Positions 1 to 11,170 are shown, counted from the stretch's first letter. The stretch: DNA of 64,000 nucleotides from Turnera subulata (GCA_028386065.3 JAKUCV010000197.1:198004-262003); one strand, 5' to 3'. Translations and numbers: made by a program. Notes: generated by a model not told the origin, from the sequence alone.

Positions 1-1046
1 GTTTTTCTGATGAATCTCTTCCATGTGATGTGTGTCTGTGTCGAAACTAGGGAGATCGTGCTTGTGATTTATAGAAACTCAAATCTTTGTTTCAGTTCTT
101 GAAAGAAACAAAAAAAGGAAACACTTGATGCTGTATTTCTTTACTGAACTTACAACAATAATAGTGGAGCTCGTTCTAGTCATGGCTGTGTGAGAACATT
201 ATGTTGTACCTTTAATATATGCAATTTGAGTAATATAGAAATTTTCCATATAATATATCAAGAAAGTCAACTAGCTAGTTGTGAAGTTATTAAAAAATAA
301 AACTTAAAAGAGGGTAATCCAAACCTCTGAGTGTTATATAATTTATTTTATTCTGTATTTTATGATGAGATGAGCTAATTCTTTCGATAATGGAGCAAGA
401 TCCTTTCGACCGATAATGATGGGTGGGTAACTAAGCCATTGCCTCCCATGTGGCGTAGAAGCCGCGTGTTCTATAATTTTATCAACAATCTCACCATTTG
501 CTTGTGGTGGCCGCAGAAGGTCGCGACCAATTAAGACTTGGGCATTGCTATGCTAGCTTGGGAAGATTCCTGGGTAACATTTGGATAAATATATATAGCG
601 TATATGGGCTAGCGTACATAACATTTGCACATGCTTTATAGGTATGGACAATATGCCCGCCATCTCTTAATAATAGTATATGCGTATATGGCTTTTATGA
701 TAATAAGAAAAAGGCATATTATTGAAACTAGTTTGGTTGTACTTTTTGAATGCTGCTCAAAAGACAAGTAGGTAATAATAAACTCTCGTATTGAAATATT
801 AACTAAGAAAAATATAATTAACAAAATTATGGGAATCGACAATCCTGATCACATGGATCTTGCTTCTTCGCAGCTACCTAAGCGACAAGGAACATAAGTA
901 GTAAGGATTGCTTGCACGTAGGGCTACCCCCTCCGCAAGTTGCTTTTTTTTTTTTTTAATTAATGGCGTTGTGTGTATATGCGTTAACAGAATCCTATGC
1001 ATTTGGCAACTGTCAGGCACAGGCTAGCTTTTGATTATATTTTATG
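1..1046. other. MATE-cluster intergenic DNA
   Basis: No gene is visible. The stretch from about 750 to 930 is recognisably the same repeat unit that precedes MATE4 (about 49,550-49,740), including the shared phrase 'attgcttgcacgta'. This is therefore spacer of the tandem MATE array, and an upstream array member probably lies outside the window. Positions 1-600 show no similarity I can recognise. Confidence 0.55.
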
Positions 1047-1056
1047 AATTCATATA

Positions 1057-1350
1057 AGTACAAGTGGTACCCAATTTTCTTACGTTGGGTCAATCATGTA
1101 CCTACAACTTTTCTTGAGCCATTTATGTACCTAGAGTTTTCGCGGACAGGTCAGTCATGGATCTCGGGCGGGGCATGTGCTGACGTGGATGCTGCACCAA
1201 AATTGGGTTGTTGCCCGTTACTCAAAACGACGACGTATCACCCCAATACGACGTCGTTTTATCGTCCACATGGCAAGGGTAGGTCCAAACCCATTGTCCC
1301 AAACTTCCCACCCGATTGAAGAGGTTCAACCAAATAATTAAGCCAAAACA
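1057..1350 (+). repeat. Left terminal inverted repeat of the MULE-like element
   Basis: This arm is the inverse of 2,735-3,040 with scattered mismatches. Shared landmarks are the run around 'ggtacccaattttcttacg', the G/C-rich centre with 'gacgtcgttt', and the inner end near 'aggttcaaccaa'. Confidence 0.8.
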
Positions 1351-2433
1351 TTCCTTGATATTTTCTAATTAAAAAATCATTTTGAATACTTTTTCATCTT
1401 TTTAATTTTTTAAAATCAAAGTGTTAATTTCAAAAAAAAACGATCGCACAATAACTTAACTCCTCATCCTTTTTTATAACCTTTCTTGTTATTTTATTTT
1501 TTGTTATTTTATTTCTAAAAAAGTGGAAAAAATCTTTTTAATCGAAGAAAAATTTATCGATGACCTACTAATAATGGCATAAAAATCTATTTATTCTTTT
1601 TATTTTCTGGAAAAAAAGAAGAAAATGCCTTACTGCATAAAAAAAAGAAATTGGGACGTCACCGCCGCCGGCCATTAGACGCCACCTCTACTGCAACTCT
1701 AATTTTTTTTTTCTTCCAATCCCTTATCAAATCATCATAATCCTAAGGGTAATGATAAACCAATCTCAATCCACAATTCTTATCTCTTCGGGTCCCTTTC
1801 AAACCTCCATCAGTTCCTCTTAAATCAACCGTCCAAATCCTAAAAAATTTATTCCTTCATCACCATTCCAGAGAATCGCGGAGCTGGGGCTTCTTCCCCA
1901 ACATCCACAAAACAGCAACCCCAACACATATTTAATAAAAATCGATAATGGACAATTGGTTAAATTTCTTTTTATCGATAACATCCAAACACAAATTTGG
2001 GAACCCGATTCAAAGCCTAAAGAAGAAAAGACAAAAAGAAGCATGGAAGAGGGGAGGAAAAGGGAAAGGAGAGGGAGGAGAAAGCGGCGCAACCTCCGAC
2101 ATCCAACCTCCACTCCCAGCTTCATCGCATGCGAGGCCGAGCCTTTTGTTCAAGCCCCCTGCCTCACTCCATCTTTGCGTCTTGTGAAGGTGGATGACGA
2201 TGGTTAGTGGTGGAAAAGAGAGGAGATAGTCTGGAAAAAAAAAAAAAAAGAAGAAGTGGGAAGAGAGTTTGTGGTGTAGTGGAAGAGAGGAGAGAGCTTG
2301 AAAAAAAAAAAAAGAGAGAAAAAGAAAGAGCGAGGTGAGTGAGAGATTTTTTTTTTATTTGTCAATTTTTTTCTTTTAGATAAATATTATGTTTTGTTTT
2401 TTTTTTAAAAAGAGTAAAAATTATTGAACGGTC

Positions 2434-2658
2434 AAGATATCACCATGTGTCCTTCAAGATATCACCATGTGTCCTTCATCTGTGAATTCCTTTTCTTCAG
2501 TGATTTGAAATGGAATTGGTCCAAAACTTCTGTATTCATAAAAAAAACAAATAATAAAATTATGTGTCCTTCATCTGTGAATTCCTTTTCTTCAGTGATT
2601 TGAAATGGAATTGGTCCAAAACTTCTGTATTCATAAAAAAAAAACAAATAATAAAATT
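2434..2658. repeat. Short tandem duplications inside the MULE-like element
   Basis: A 22-bp unit containing 'gatatcaccatgtgtcc' occurs twice in a row (2,434-2,455 and 2,456-2,477). It is followed by a 95-97 bp unit repeated twice (2,467-2,561 and 2,562-2,658), differing mainly in A-run length. This looks like local slippage or unequal exchange. Confidence 0.85.
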
Positions 2659-2734
2659 CAGGGGGGTGAAATTGTATTTTTGGGAGGGTAAGTGACGTTT
2701 GACCGAAAGTTCGGTGGGTAAAATATATTGAACC

Positions 2735-3040
2735 TATGTTTTGGGTCATTTAATTCTTTGGTTGAACCTTTTGAACCGAGTAGGAACTGCTGGGACAATG
2801 TGCTGGACATACATCTGCCACATGGACCCAAAACGACGTCGTATCGTGGTTATACGACGTCGTTTTGAGCAACGGGCAGTAGCCCAATTCAGGGCAGCAT
2901 CCACGTCAGCACATGCCCCGCCCGAGACCCATGACTGACCTGCCCGCAAAAATTTCAGGTACATAAATGGCTCGAGAAAAGTTGTGGGTACATGATTGAC
3001 CCAACGTAAGAAAATTGGGTACCAATTGTACCAAAAACCC
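2735..3040 (-). repeat. Right terminal inverted repeat of the MULE-like element
   Basis: Inverse partner of 1,057-1,350. It ends at 'ccaaaaaccc' immediately before the 10-bp target duplication. The outer end lies about 390 bp upstream of the MATE1 start codon, so the arm sits in that gene's promoter region. Confidence 0.8.
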
Positions 3041-3433
3041 AATTCATATACTAGTCAAAGACACATTTTCATTCATTTTCCTCGAGAGGCTCCAAGTTTT
3101 GACGACAAGCATGCATGCTTAATTAATTATATTATCCCAGTTTTTTTTTTTATCAAAAGAAATATTTTATTTATGTAATTGTCGTTGGTTCAACTGATTC
3201 TACACCTCCTTAACCAATATTTGCATTTCAGTAGTGACCATGATTAAACTAATGACATTTTTCAAAGAGATGTGCGTATAGCTGCCTAGCAAGTTGTACT
3301 TGTATAGTCATTCCCCCCAAAAAATCAAATTTTGGAAAGCCAAAGTTTAACCTTAGCTTACATGAATTGTGCATCCTCATTTCACAGCCTGGGGTTTTCT
3401 CTTCTCTAGCAAGCGAAAGGCACAGCGAGCTAG

Positions 3434-5742
3434 ATGGAGCATCAGGATTCCAGACCTAGAGTAACCCATCTTTCCCTTCAGGTTGTAACATCTGAAAAGG
3501 GAAATGGTAATAGTTTAAGTTTATCCAACAAATACGGTGATAAATCAGATATAATTACAGAGCTAAAGAAGCAATTGCACCTGGCAGGGCCTCTAGTTGT
3601 TGTTAGTTTCTTACAGTTTAGTTTGCAAATGATATCACTCATGTTTGTTGGCCATCTCGGACAAGTCCCTCTAGCAAGTGCTTCTTTGGCTGCATCATTT
3701 GCTGGTGTTACTGGTTTTAGTCTCATGGTAAGCTCTCTTATGATGTTTTTGTCATATCATAAGACCACTAACATTCTGTTGCTTTTGTCATATAAAACCA
3801 TAGTATTGTTGGTTTTCAACCAACAGTAACAAACTATTCAAGAAGCATCACTGATCAAGTGCATATATTATTTTGAGTAGCTGGGAATGGGAGGTGCATT
3901 GGAAACATTCTGTGGACAAGCCTACGGAGCAGAAATGTATCATATGCTTGGAGTATACACGCAAAGAGCAATGATTATTTTTACTCTGATGGGTATTCCT
4001 GTATCAATTCTTTGGGCCTTCACTGGGAAGATTTTAGCTCTCCTGAAGCAAGACTCCCAAATTTCGGCTGGAGCAGGATTATATGCTAGGTGGTTGATCC
4101 CAAGCATTTTCCCATATTCACTTCTTCAGTGCCAAGTTCGGTTTCTGCAAGCTCAAAAGAACACAATGCCTTTGGTGATAAGTACTGGTGCCACCACTTT
4201 ATGTCATGCCCTTGTGTGTTGGACTCTGATCTTTAAGTTCGGATTAGGCAACAAAGGAGCTGCTCTATCTAATGGAATCTCTTACTGGTTAAATGTGCTC
4301 GTCCTGGCCTTGTACATAAAGTTCTCTCCTACTTGTCAAAAGACTTGGAAAAGTTTCTCCAAAGAAGCTATGAAAAATTTCTATGCTTTTCTGAGGCTGG
4401 CCGTCCCTTCGGCTTTTATGCTCTGGTGAGTTTGCTCATGCCTGATAAAACAAAGCCATTCACCGTACGCTATTTCTACCTAAACTAGCTAGTAGGATAA
4501 GTAACCTCATTGTGATCTGTGTACAATTCATCAGCTTGGAATTCTGGTCATATGAGTTCTTAGTCCTCATGTCAGCCTTTCTTCCAAATCCAAAGCTAGA
4601 GACGTCAATGATGTCCATCAGGTTCGTGTTTAATCATCCTATTCAAAGATATACAACCTTAATTTGAGATTTTAGAGACCCTGATAAAGCTAATGAGATA
4701 ACATTGGCTTTGATTACTAACTTCACTAACTTTCTGTAGTCTCAACACAGTATTAGTACTCTTCAGAATTCCAGTTGGTTTGGGCAGTGCAGTCAGGCAA
4801 GTACATTTTCACAGATACATTAACAATAACATGCTTCCTTCCCTTTTGAAAAGTATTAACTTCAGTATTTATTAATTGCAGCACAAGAGTTTCAAATGAA
4901 TTGGGCTCAGGCAAACCACATACTGCACAGCTTGCGGTGCGGGTTGTGTTGTTTCTTGGAGTTGTAGGAGGTCTACTGACAGGCTTAATTGCAGTTGCTG
5001 TTAGGAATGTATGGGGTCATATTTACACTAATGACAAAGAATTGGTGAAATATCTTGCATCAGTCATGCCCATACTTGCTGCGTCTAACTTCATCGATAG
5101 CATACAAGGAGTACTCTCAGGTTTCAACTTCTGTTAACAAGAAAAAAGGATGATTTAGGTCACAATCAGCAAACTAGGCAAATGGCTTAGTTTCTGAAGG
5201 ATGCTTGGCCAGAAAACACAAGCCTTACTTTGTGAAAAATTTCTTTTTCTGGGAATCAATTCATATAGAATCCGGGTTCTATATCTTCCTCTGTTAAGTG
5301 AGTATTTTCCGATTTGGTCACAATGTAGGTTGTGCTAGAGGATGTGGCTGGCAGAAGACTGCTGCATTTATATGTCTAGGCGCTTATTACTTTGTGGGCC
5401 TCCCTACTGCTATAATCCTCACTTTTTTCCTACACTTTGGGGGAAAGGTAATGAAAATTTGCCCCTCAAGATTAAGTAGGCACACATCTATTTCATACTC
5501 TGACCCTCAAAATTGCAGGGACTTTGGATAGGAATCATAGGTGCAGTCACTCTACAGACCACTTTGCTGTTACTCATTACCCTGCGCACAAACTGGGAGC
5601 TAGAAGTAATTCAAATTTGTTCTCTTGCTTTTCCCCTTCTTAGTTCAACTCCCGGATATCTACTAATACAAACTTCAATTTCCATTCCCAGGCAACAAAG
5701 GCTAGGGAGAGGGTGGGTGGCAGTTCTGCAATTCTCTCGTAA
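3434..5742 (+). CDS. MATE1: MATE efflux transporter (DETOXIFICATION family), intact
   Basis: Multidrug and toxic compound extrusion carrier, a membrane antiporter that exports organic solutes in exchange for protons; the substrate cannot be read from sequence. Eight exons: 3434-3727, 3881-4425, 4535-4621, 4740-4796, 4882-5120, 5329-5447, 5519-5605, 5692-5742. They join in frame to 492 residues, the usual length for plant DTX proteins. Exon 1 gives the hydrophilic N-terminus, then the first membrane segments with 'MFVGHLGQVPLASASLA'. Exon 2 starts with the MATE hallmark 'GMGGALETFCGQAYGA' and holds most of the N-lobe; exon 5 carries 'STRVSNELGSGKP', typical of the C-lobe. The start is the first ATG after the untranslated leader and is shared in context with the paralogues. 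Intron 4 uses a GC donor. A MULE-like element lies just upstream. No disruption is visible. Confidence 0.92.
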
Positions 5743-6124
5743 ACAGCTCGTGGATGTTTCTACTCTGTAATGACCATATATGACACCAGCAGAAGATCCA
5801 TATATGATGTCTCCCAGCTATCTTTTTGGAAAAGAATTTGTCTTTACAGTGGCAAGTTAAAAGTCACCACAAGAAAACAGAGAAGAAGTTCGGCAAGAAA
5901 AATTATTTCAAGAATGGTCTTTGAAAGGGGAAATAGAACTGATCAGCAGGAAAGGTTGCCTACTGTCGGTTTCTCCTTGTCTCTTACTAGGACGATGAAG
6001 GAAATGTCAAGTTCTTATTTTTATATATATGCTTCATCAGAATCCCATGAAAATTATAATATCCGCATGCATTTGCCACCTAATGCTTGATTATATTATC
6101 CGAGTTCACTGTCAAAGACATAAC
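5743..6124. other. MATE1 3' flank and start of the next MATE promoter repeat
   Basis: Untranslated and spacer sequence similar to that following MATE2-MATE4 (shared 'cttgtctcttactagg'). From about 6,060, with 'catgcatttg' and 'tgtcaaagacata', it resembles the promoter repeat of the next MATE unit. That repeat stops abruptly near 6,125, where the foreign block begins. Confidence 0.6.
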
Positions 6125-6628
6125 ATTATCTTGGGGAACTAATCAGGAATGACTGTGTTAATGTGTTCTGAAGCATTCAATGAAAATGATTAGGTTCTTA
6201 ATGTGATGGTTAAATAGAACCTTAAGGGATTCTGATTTTTTTGGGATAAGATTTTGGAATGGACTTTCCCCCTTCGGCTCCTTCTGGAATGCGTTGAGCA
6301 TCAAAAGAAATTTGGAAATAACCTTTTACTATAAGCCTGTCATAAATAATTGATGCAGTTATTTGGTATTAGGGACAATATTGTACTTTTTGGGCGATAT
6401 TACTTTCCTTGGACCCGTGCTTCTTTTCCATAGCAAGAGACATATTCGATTTGCTTGTGACATGGGCTTTCTTCTGTTGCATCTCTGTTGCTGGGTTATT
6501 ATATGCGCTTCTACAGGTTTTGAAAAGTTCTTGATAACGTGATGCTTCCTGCTGCTGGACAAAACTACTCTTCTCTTTTCGTCCATCTGGAACTAATACA
6601 AGTACAATGTGCTCATACATGCTACAGG

Positions 6629-7213
6629 TTGCCCTGGGAAGACACAATAAAATGAAGGGCAATGCTCCTGAAAGTTTGATCTCAGGCTCTGATGATTTCA
6701 CCATGTCTATCTGATGAGCTTCTTGTGCCACTGGGAGCTACAGAAGAATAAATGTGAGAGGGAGTGCAGTGATTGGACTTTTTCTGATGTGGTTTTTGTT
6801 AAAGTTGGTTGATTTATTGCTTTTTGGTTTTTCCAGTTTCTGCGGAGAAGGTTCTTTCAATTGTTTATCAACTGTAAGCTATTTTCGGGATTCGTCCAGT
6901 GAATCATTCATTGCTCCGCCATTGTTGCCGGTATGATGTTGTGCCTGCCTGTGCAGTTTTATTAATTTCAATTTCTGTATTCTGTTGTTAAACACTAAGA
7001 ACATTTATTAGCTAGCTTTCTAGGTTGATTTTTCTAATTATTAGTGCAAGTTATTGATTACAGGTGTTGTTTAATTTGTCTTTTGGTGGCCACACTGAAT
7101 CTGTACTTTTGGTTTCCTTTAGCCCGGACGGGCGGCAATTGGCTAGTGGTTCCGGGGATACGGCTGTTTGTATTTGGGATCTTAGAACGCGGACACCATT
7201 GTTTACTTGTACC
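6629..7213 (+). pseudogene. NOTCHLESS (NLE)-derived exon fragments, copy 1
   Basis: Three pieces of a NOTCHLESS-type ribosome-assembly WD40 gene. At 6,629-6,710 the + strand reads 'VALGRHNKMKGNAPE' then 'SGSDDFTM', a region that lies in the middle to C-terminal half of NLE. It runs without an intron into 'SDELLVPL' (to about 6,749), which belongs to the N-terminal NLE domain. A donor-like site and intron follow, then an exon near 6,836-6,930. Finally 7,088-7,213 reads 'GHTESVLLVSFSPDGRQLAS' and 'DTAVCIWDLRTRTPLF', the first WD repeat. The order is C-terminal before N-terminal and most of the gene is missing, so this is a rearranged pseudogene. Intron remnants show it came from genomic DNA rather than mRNA. 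Confidence 0.8.
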
Positions 7214-7592
7214 GGTTTACATGCTTTGCTGCTTCATCTCTCTATTGAACATTTCCAATTACTGTTGCGTCCATAATTGATGCATATAGAGCGGTTTTGG
7301 TGTACTCTAAGAATTTGGAGTATTTGTTTGGTTGTATCAGAACTTTTATTGTAGTTGGAGATTTTTTATTTCTGTATTTCTTCCTTTTCGGTTTTGTTTA
7401 GATGTTTGTTTGATCCCTGATCTTTTTTGGTGGGTGTTTGTTTGCTTCTTCCTCTGACCGCCTCGGACGGAGGGTGAAGGGAAGGGAGAGAGTAATAATA
7501 AGAAGTATCAAAAAAATGTTACGGTTTTGGGGGGTTGGGGATTGAACAGATAGAAATTCGGGTTTGTGAGGATGGTGATAGGTTTGTCTATC

Positions 7593-8105
7593 CAAGTTAA
7601 GAAAGGGAAGGAGGAGGAGGAAAGGGGGGTTGCTTCTTCGGGATTGCGTTGTGTCCCTTGATTATTTGTTGGGTTTCCTACCAGATCATTTAACCTTTAG
7701 CTAACTTTTTGCCTGTCTGCCTCAAGATGTTGCTTGAATTGTTGCGAAGTCTCATCTTTGTTTCTCGCCTGTGGTTTCACATTGTGATGGATAAAAAAAG
7801 TAGGTTGCTTTAAGTGGATCTGCCACTCCTGATTTTTCTTTTTATGTACAAGTTAAGAAAGGGAAGGAGGAGGAGGAAAGGGGGGTTGCTTCTTCGGGAT
7901 AGCGTTGTGTCCCTTGATTATTTGTTGGGTTTCCTACCGGATCATTTAACCTTTAGCTAACTTTTTGCCTGTCTCCCTCAAGATGTTGATTGAAATGTTG
8001 CGAAGTCTCATCTTTGTTTCTCGCATGTGGTTTCACATTGTGATGGATAAAAAAAGTAGGCCACTTTCAGTGGATCTGCCACCCCTGATTTTTCTTTTTA
8101 TGTAA
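7593..8105. repeat. 255-bp tandem repeat, two units
   Basis: Units begin at 'caagttaagaaagggaagg' (7,593 and 7,849; period 256 bp) and end in 'cctgatttttctttttat'. The same unit occurs three times at 14,170-14,930 and about 1.4 times at 36,393-36,757. No open frame is conserved between units, so it is not evidently coding. Confidence 0.9.
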
Positions 8106-8236
8106 TGGGAAGCTAGCTTTTCTTCTCTTAGCCTAGGGATCTTTTCTGAGACTAGATATGCTTTCTTTGCTCTCTACATTGTCGTTTTGTGCTCTTTTCC
8201 TACTGGGTTTGTTTAGTCGCTTGTGATTATGCATTT

Positions 8237-8410
8237 TCCAAGAAGGGAAGGCGCTGTACGCGTTCCATATATCGGAGCAGGAGCTTCTTGTGCCACTGGA
8301 ACCTTGTTTACGGTGAGTGAGAGTACAGTGACTGGACTTTTTCTATTTGGGTTTTTGTTAAAGTTGTTTGATTTATCGCTTTTGGGTTTCTCCAGTGGAG
8401 AAGTTTCTTT
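8237..8410 (+). pseudogene. NLE-derived exon fragment, copy 2
   Basis: Decayed version of the piece better preserved at 15,062-15,150: the N-terminal NLE-domain exon (compare 'ISEQELLV' there), a donor-like 'gtgagtgagag', and the start of the next exon after 'tctccag'. The exon is then cut short, because about 20 bp around 'tttctgtg' are missing at 8,395. Too short and broken to be expressed as a protein. Confidence 0.65.
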
Positions 8411-9207
8411 CAATTGTTCCTTTTCTAAATCCTGCAGTTCCCAGGATTGTGTCATCAAAATGCGAGAAACTTCGTAGGGGAAGCTAATCCATGAGTTGAA
8501 GGTATGTTTGGGTTTCGCATTGGATGCATTTAACGTTTTGCTAACCATTTTGGCTGTCTGGATCAAGATGTTGCTTGAAATGCTATTTTTGTTTCTCGCC
8601 TTTGGCTTCATAATGTGTTGGATCAAAAATCTAAGTTGCTTTCAGTGGGTCTGCCACTTCTGATGTTTCTTTTTATGTAATGGGAAGCAAACTTTTCTTC
8701 TCTTAGAATAGGGATCATTTCTATGACAAGATAGTTACCTTTTCCTGGTCCGTGCGTTGATGTTTGTTTTCTTTTTCCTGCAAACTATTGTATTTATTAT
8801 TGCTTTCATCGCTGCCGCTCCGTTAGCCATTGGACTGAACCCAATTTCGGATTTTTACTTTATGCAAACTAGTGCCACTATTACTACTTCTCCTGCTATC
8901 ATTTTGCACTTTAACCCAATACCAAAAGCAGCACACTTTCTTTTGATGTAGATGGCAACACCCCTTTCCTGTAACCATTTTCCTGAAGACGTCTGTATTA
9001 ATGCGTTGCCAAACCCTTTTCTTGTACCCATTCAGTTATGGGTGGATTAGGACTTGTGAGGCGGGAGACTAGGATGCAAGTTTCCCAATAATTTTTGGAG
9101 AGATTCGGCAGTGCCTTGCACTGAAGGATGATGGTTCGCTTTTAGTAGCCTTTGACTTACCCACCGTATACATGCACCTATAGATTGTTTGTTGTCAAAC
9201 TGTTGTA
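8411..9207. other. Unidentified block module
   Basis: This stretch recurs at 16,900-17,640 and 36,760-37,480 with few changes. It includes an open stretch beginning 'MFVFFFLQTIVFIIAFIAA' (about 8,760) that is hydrophobic and conserved among copies. I do not recognise the family. The frame is short and shares no splice structure I can read, so I list it as a repeated module, not a gene. Confidence 0.45.
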
Positions 9208-9440
9208 TTTTTTTTTTTGGCGAAAAGCGTATAGGATTATTATTAATTAAAATAATCATTATATAGATTGCATGTCGGAAAGAGCTAAAGCAGTAACAAT
9301 TATCCAATTGATTGGCACATTGTGCATTAAAACATTCCTAGCTAACCAATCAACAACCTAGTTTGCTGCTTTAGGAACAAAAACACACCTTCTAACCAAT
9401 CAACAACCTAGTTTGCTGCTCTAGGAACAAAAACACACCT
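9208..9440 (-). mobile_element. LINE 3' remnant (RNase H end plus poly-A)
   Basis: Read on the minus strand, 9,390 down to 9,250 gives 'VCFVPKAAN' (stop) 'VVDWLARNVL', which resembles the RNase H C-terminus of plant L1-type retroelements. The T-run at 9,208-9,219 on the + strand would be its poly-A tail. A 48-bp piece containing 'caacctagtttgctgct' is tandemly duplicated (about 9,341-9,438). Heavily truncated and carrying stops. Confidence 0.55.
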
Positions 9441-9640
9441 TCCCTGACTAGGAAGCCACGGGCTCAATCCTCAATGCTTCCAATGTGATTCCTGTTGCAA
9501 GCAGTTTACGTTTCATGAAATGTTTTTTTTTAAAAGAAAAGGGACAAAAACAGTTTGCGTCATGGATGGTTATCTTGAGACCTCTGCAATTTTTGGTAGG
9601 CTTTTGATTGTGTCAAAAATTAATGCTGCCAACCAGCCAT

Positions 9641-10021
9641 GCATTTAAATGGAAGTATTTCCAGTAGGATTCCGGATACAATTGTTCATGGATTGTGATA
9701 ACTTTTTTTATTATTTTTTTTTATTTTTTTTTTTATCCAACATGGCTTGTGATAAGCGAAAACTATTGGCATGCTTTATTTACAATCAGGCCATAATCAA
9801 GCCAACCTCGATTACAAAGCCTAATACGCCCCATGCACGCTGTTAATGTGGCAAGATGCAGTAGCATCGACTTTCAAGAACCTGTATGTCCTCCAAAAGC
9901 CCGTCAGGTGACAGATGCTCAACTTTCAGACCAAACAAAGAAAAAAAAAAAAACAACCTGTCCAATGTAATTCACGCATGCATGAAACACTATCTCCAGC
10001 AAGTTAGCACGAATGAGGCAA
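9641..10021. other. Spacer between blocks A1 and A2
   Basis: T-rich spacer with no recognisable gene. Near 9,963-10,015 is a second, diverged copy of the sequence that opens block A2 ('catgaaacactatctcc'), so the boundary itself is duplicated here. Confidence 0.5.
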
Positions 10022-10262
10022 AATTCATGCACGCATGAAACACTATCTCCGGCAAGCTAGCACTAATGAGGCTGACCACCTACCGGTATGTCATGGTTAA
10101 TGTATGTTTGAACAACCCAAGTTTGGTATGTCATGCTTATGATGAACAAACCAAGCAGTTAGCACGGGTGACTCAAGCTAATATAAGAACCGATTAAACC
10201 AGTATAGAAACTAAAATATTGTGGTTGCAACCAAGAAGCAAATAATAGGACCGAAGTAAACA

Positions 10263-11170
10263 ATGTGGGGCAAAAATTGGTTTAGATTTGGCAAGAAAAA
10301 AACATCGAAACTCAATGTTTTAACCCCGTCCGAAGCATCTTCCCAAACTACATCCTCCCCTGCTCTGTCTGGATCATCTTCCCAAACTACATCCTCTCCC
10401 GCTCCGTCCAAAGCATCTTCCTAAACTACATCCGGATCATCTACCCATTCGGCCTCCCCTGCCTCCTCTCCGCAACGGATATGGATGGAGGGATTGTCTC
10501 ATGCCATGGGAACCATGTCATTGCGTGAGCTTCCATCATCTCGACCACCACACTACTACTCCTCCCCGCCACCACCATATCCTTCCTGCTACCCCTCCTC
10601 CCCGCCGCAGTCGCCTCCACCATCCGCATATTATGCCTCCCATGGAATACATGGGCCAAGCTCATCCCATTCCCATATGAATCTGATGTCCCATGGATTC
10701 CACGTCATATCCCTGGGTACTCTCACACGCCCCATGCAATCTATGGAGCATCAAGCTCCCAAATGAATCCTTCTGGAATCCATGGCTCACCCATACTATC
10801 AAAAAAGAAGAAGCAGGCTTCACCGAGGAAAAAACGTGAGAGGAGAGGCAACAAAGAAAAGGCCAGAGAGAGGAGGAGAGAGAAATGGATGAGGAAGCAC
10901 AAAGGGCGATGTGGCAGAGGTTGCTCGACTATTTTCTATAGCAAGAAAGCAAGGTATGCTCACATTGACTTTGTTCATAACGGCAGAAAGTTGGCAGAAG
11001 ACGAAAGAATATACTGTAGTAATAATTGTGGGGCATATTTTGCTACAAAAGAAGAGCACAATGAACACGTGGAGCATTGTGGTGGCCCCCCAATACCACT
11101 AGAGGACGAGGAGGAAAGTGGAGAAAGCGAGGGAGATGACGAGCCAGAAGAAGTGGAAGTGAGTGACTGA
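10263..11170 (+). pseudogene. C2H2-like zinc-finger gene, broken copy
   Basis: Paralogue of the intact frame at 32,290-33,156. The start region reads 'MWGKNWFRFGKKKTSK', so the second residue differs. An extra Ser/Thr-rich repeat is followed by a stop codon after 'SPAPSKASS' (about 10,422). Farther on, one G is missing in the region of 'cacgtcatatcc' (about 10,702), shifting the frame. A short deletion also removes part of the region after 'aatccttct' (about 10,770). The zinc-finger part (10,905-11,170) remains open and nearly identical to the intact copy, so inactivation looks recent. Confidence 0.8.

Larger units (their letters stand above)
1057..3040. mobile_element. MULE-like non-autonomous DNA transposon with ~300-bp terminal inverted repeats
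   Basis: Two long inverted arms (about 1,057-1,350 and 2,735-3,040) bracket 1.4 kb of AT-rich and purine-rich filler with no transposase frame. The 10-bp direct repeat 'aattcatata' flanks the element (1,047-1,056 and 3,041-3,050), as expected of a target-site duplication; long arms plus 9-10 bp duplications are typical of Mutator-like elements. The upstream repeat of MATE3 (45,684-45,709) has the uninterrupted site 'tgaattcattatcaaag', which supports insertion. The left arm lacks about 8 bp present at the right end. The arms contain the palindrome 'acgacgtcgt' and read open in one frame on each strand, but that is a by-product of the repeat, not a gene. A foldback element is the alternative. 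Confidence 0.75.
6125..9640. repeat. Chimeric duplicated block, partial copy A1
   Basis: Starts at 'attatcttggggaactaa', matching 12,658 onward and 34,875 onward. It ends with the same tail module (9,440-9,640) found at 24,780-25,060 and 42,500-42,780. It holds two NOTCHLESS-derived fragments, two 255-bp repeat units and a LINE remnant. Compared with the larger copies it lacks the C2H2-like gene, the F-box-like piece and the KEA exons. Confidence 0.75.

Noticed and set aside
1044..3042. Two similar 91- and 98-residue frames on opposite strands as a gene pair
   Set aside because: They are the two inverted arms of the MULE-like element and have no domain.
6369..6731. A 120-residue minus-strand frame, repeated at 35,144-35,506
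   Set aside because: It is the antisense of NLE-derived sequence. The sense strand matches a known protein and the minus frame matches nothing I know; its repetition follows from block duplication.
7593..8105. CRISPR-like array from regular repeats
   Set aside because: Units are about 255 bp, directly adjoining and without unique spacers, in a plant genome.
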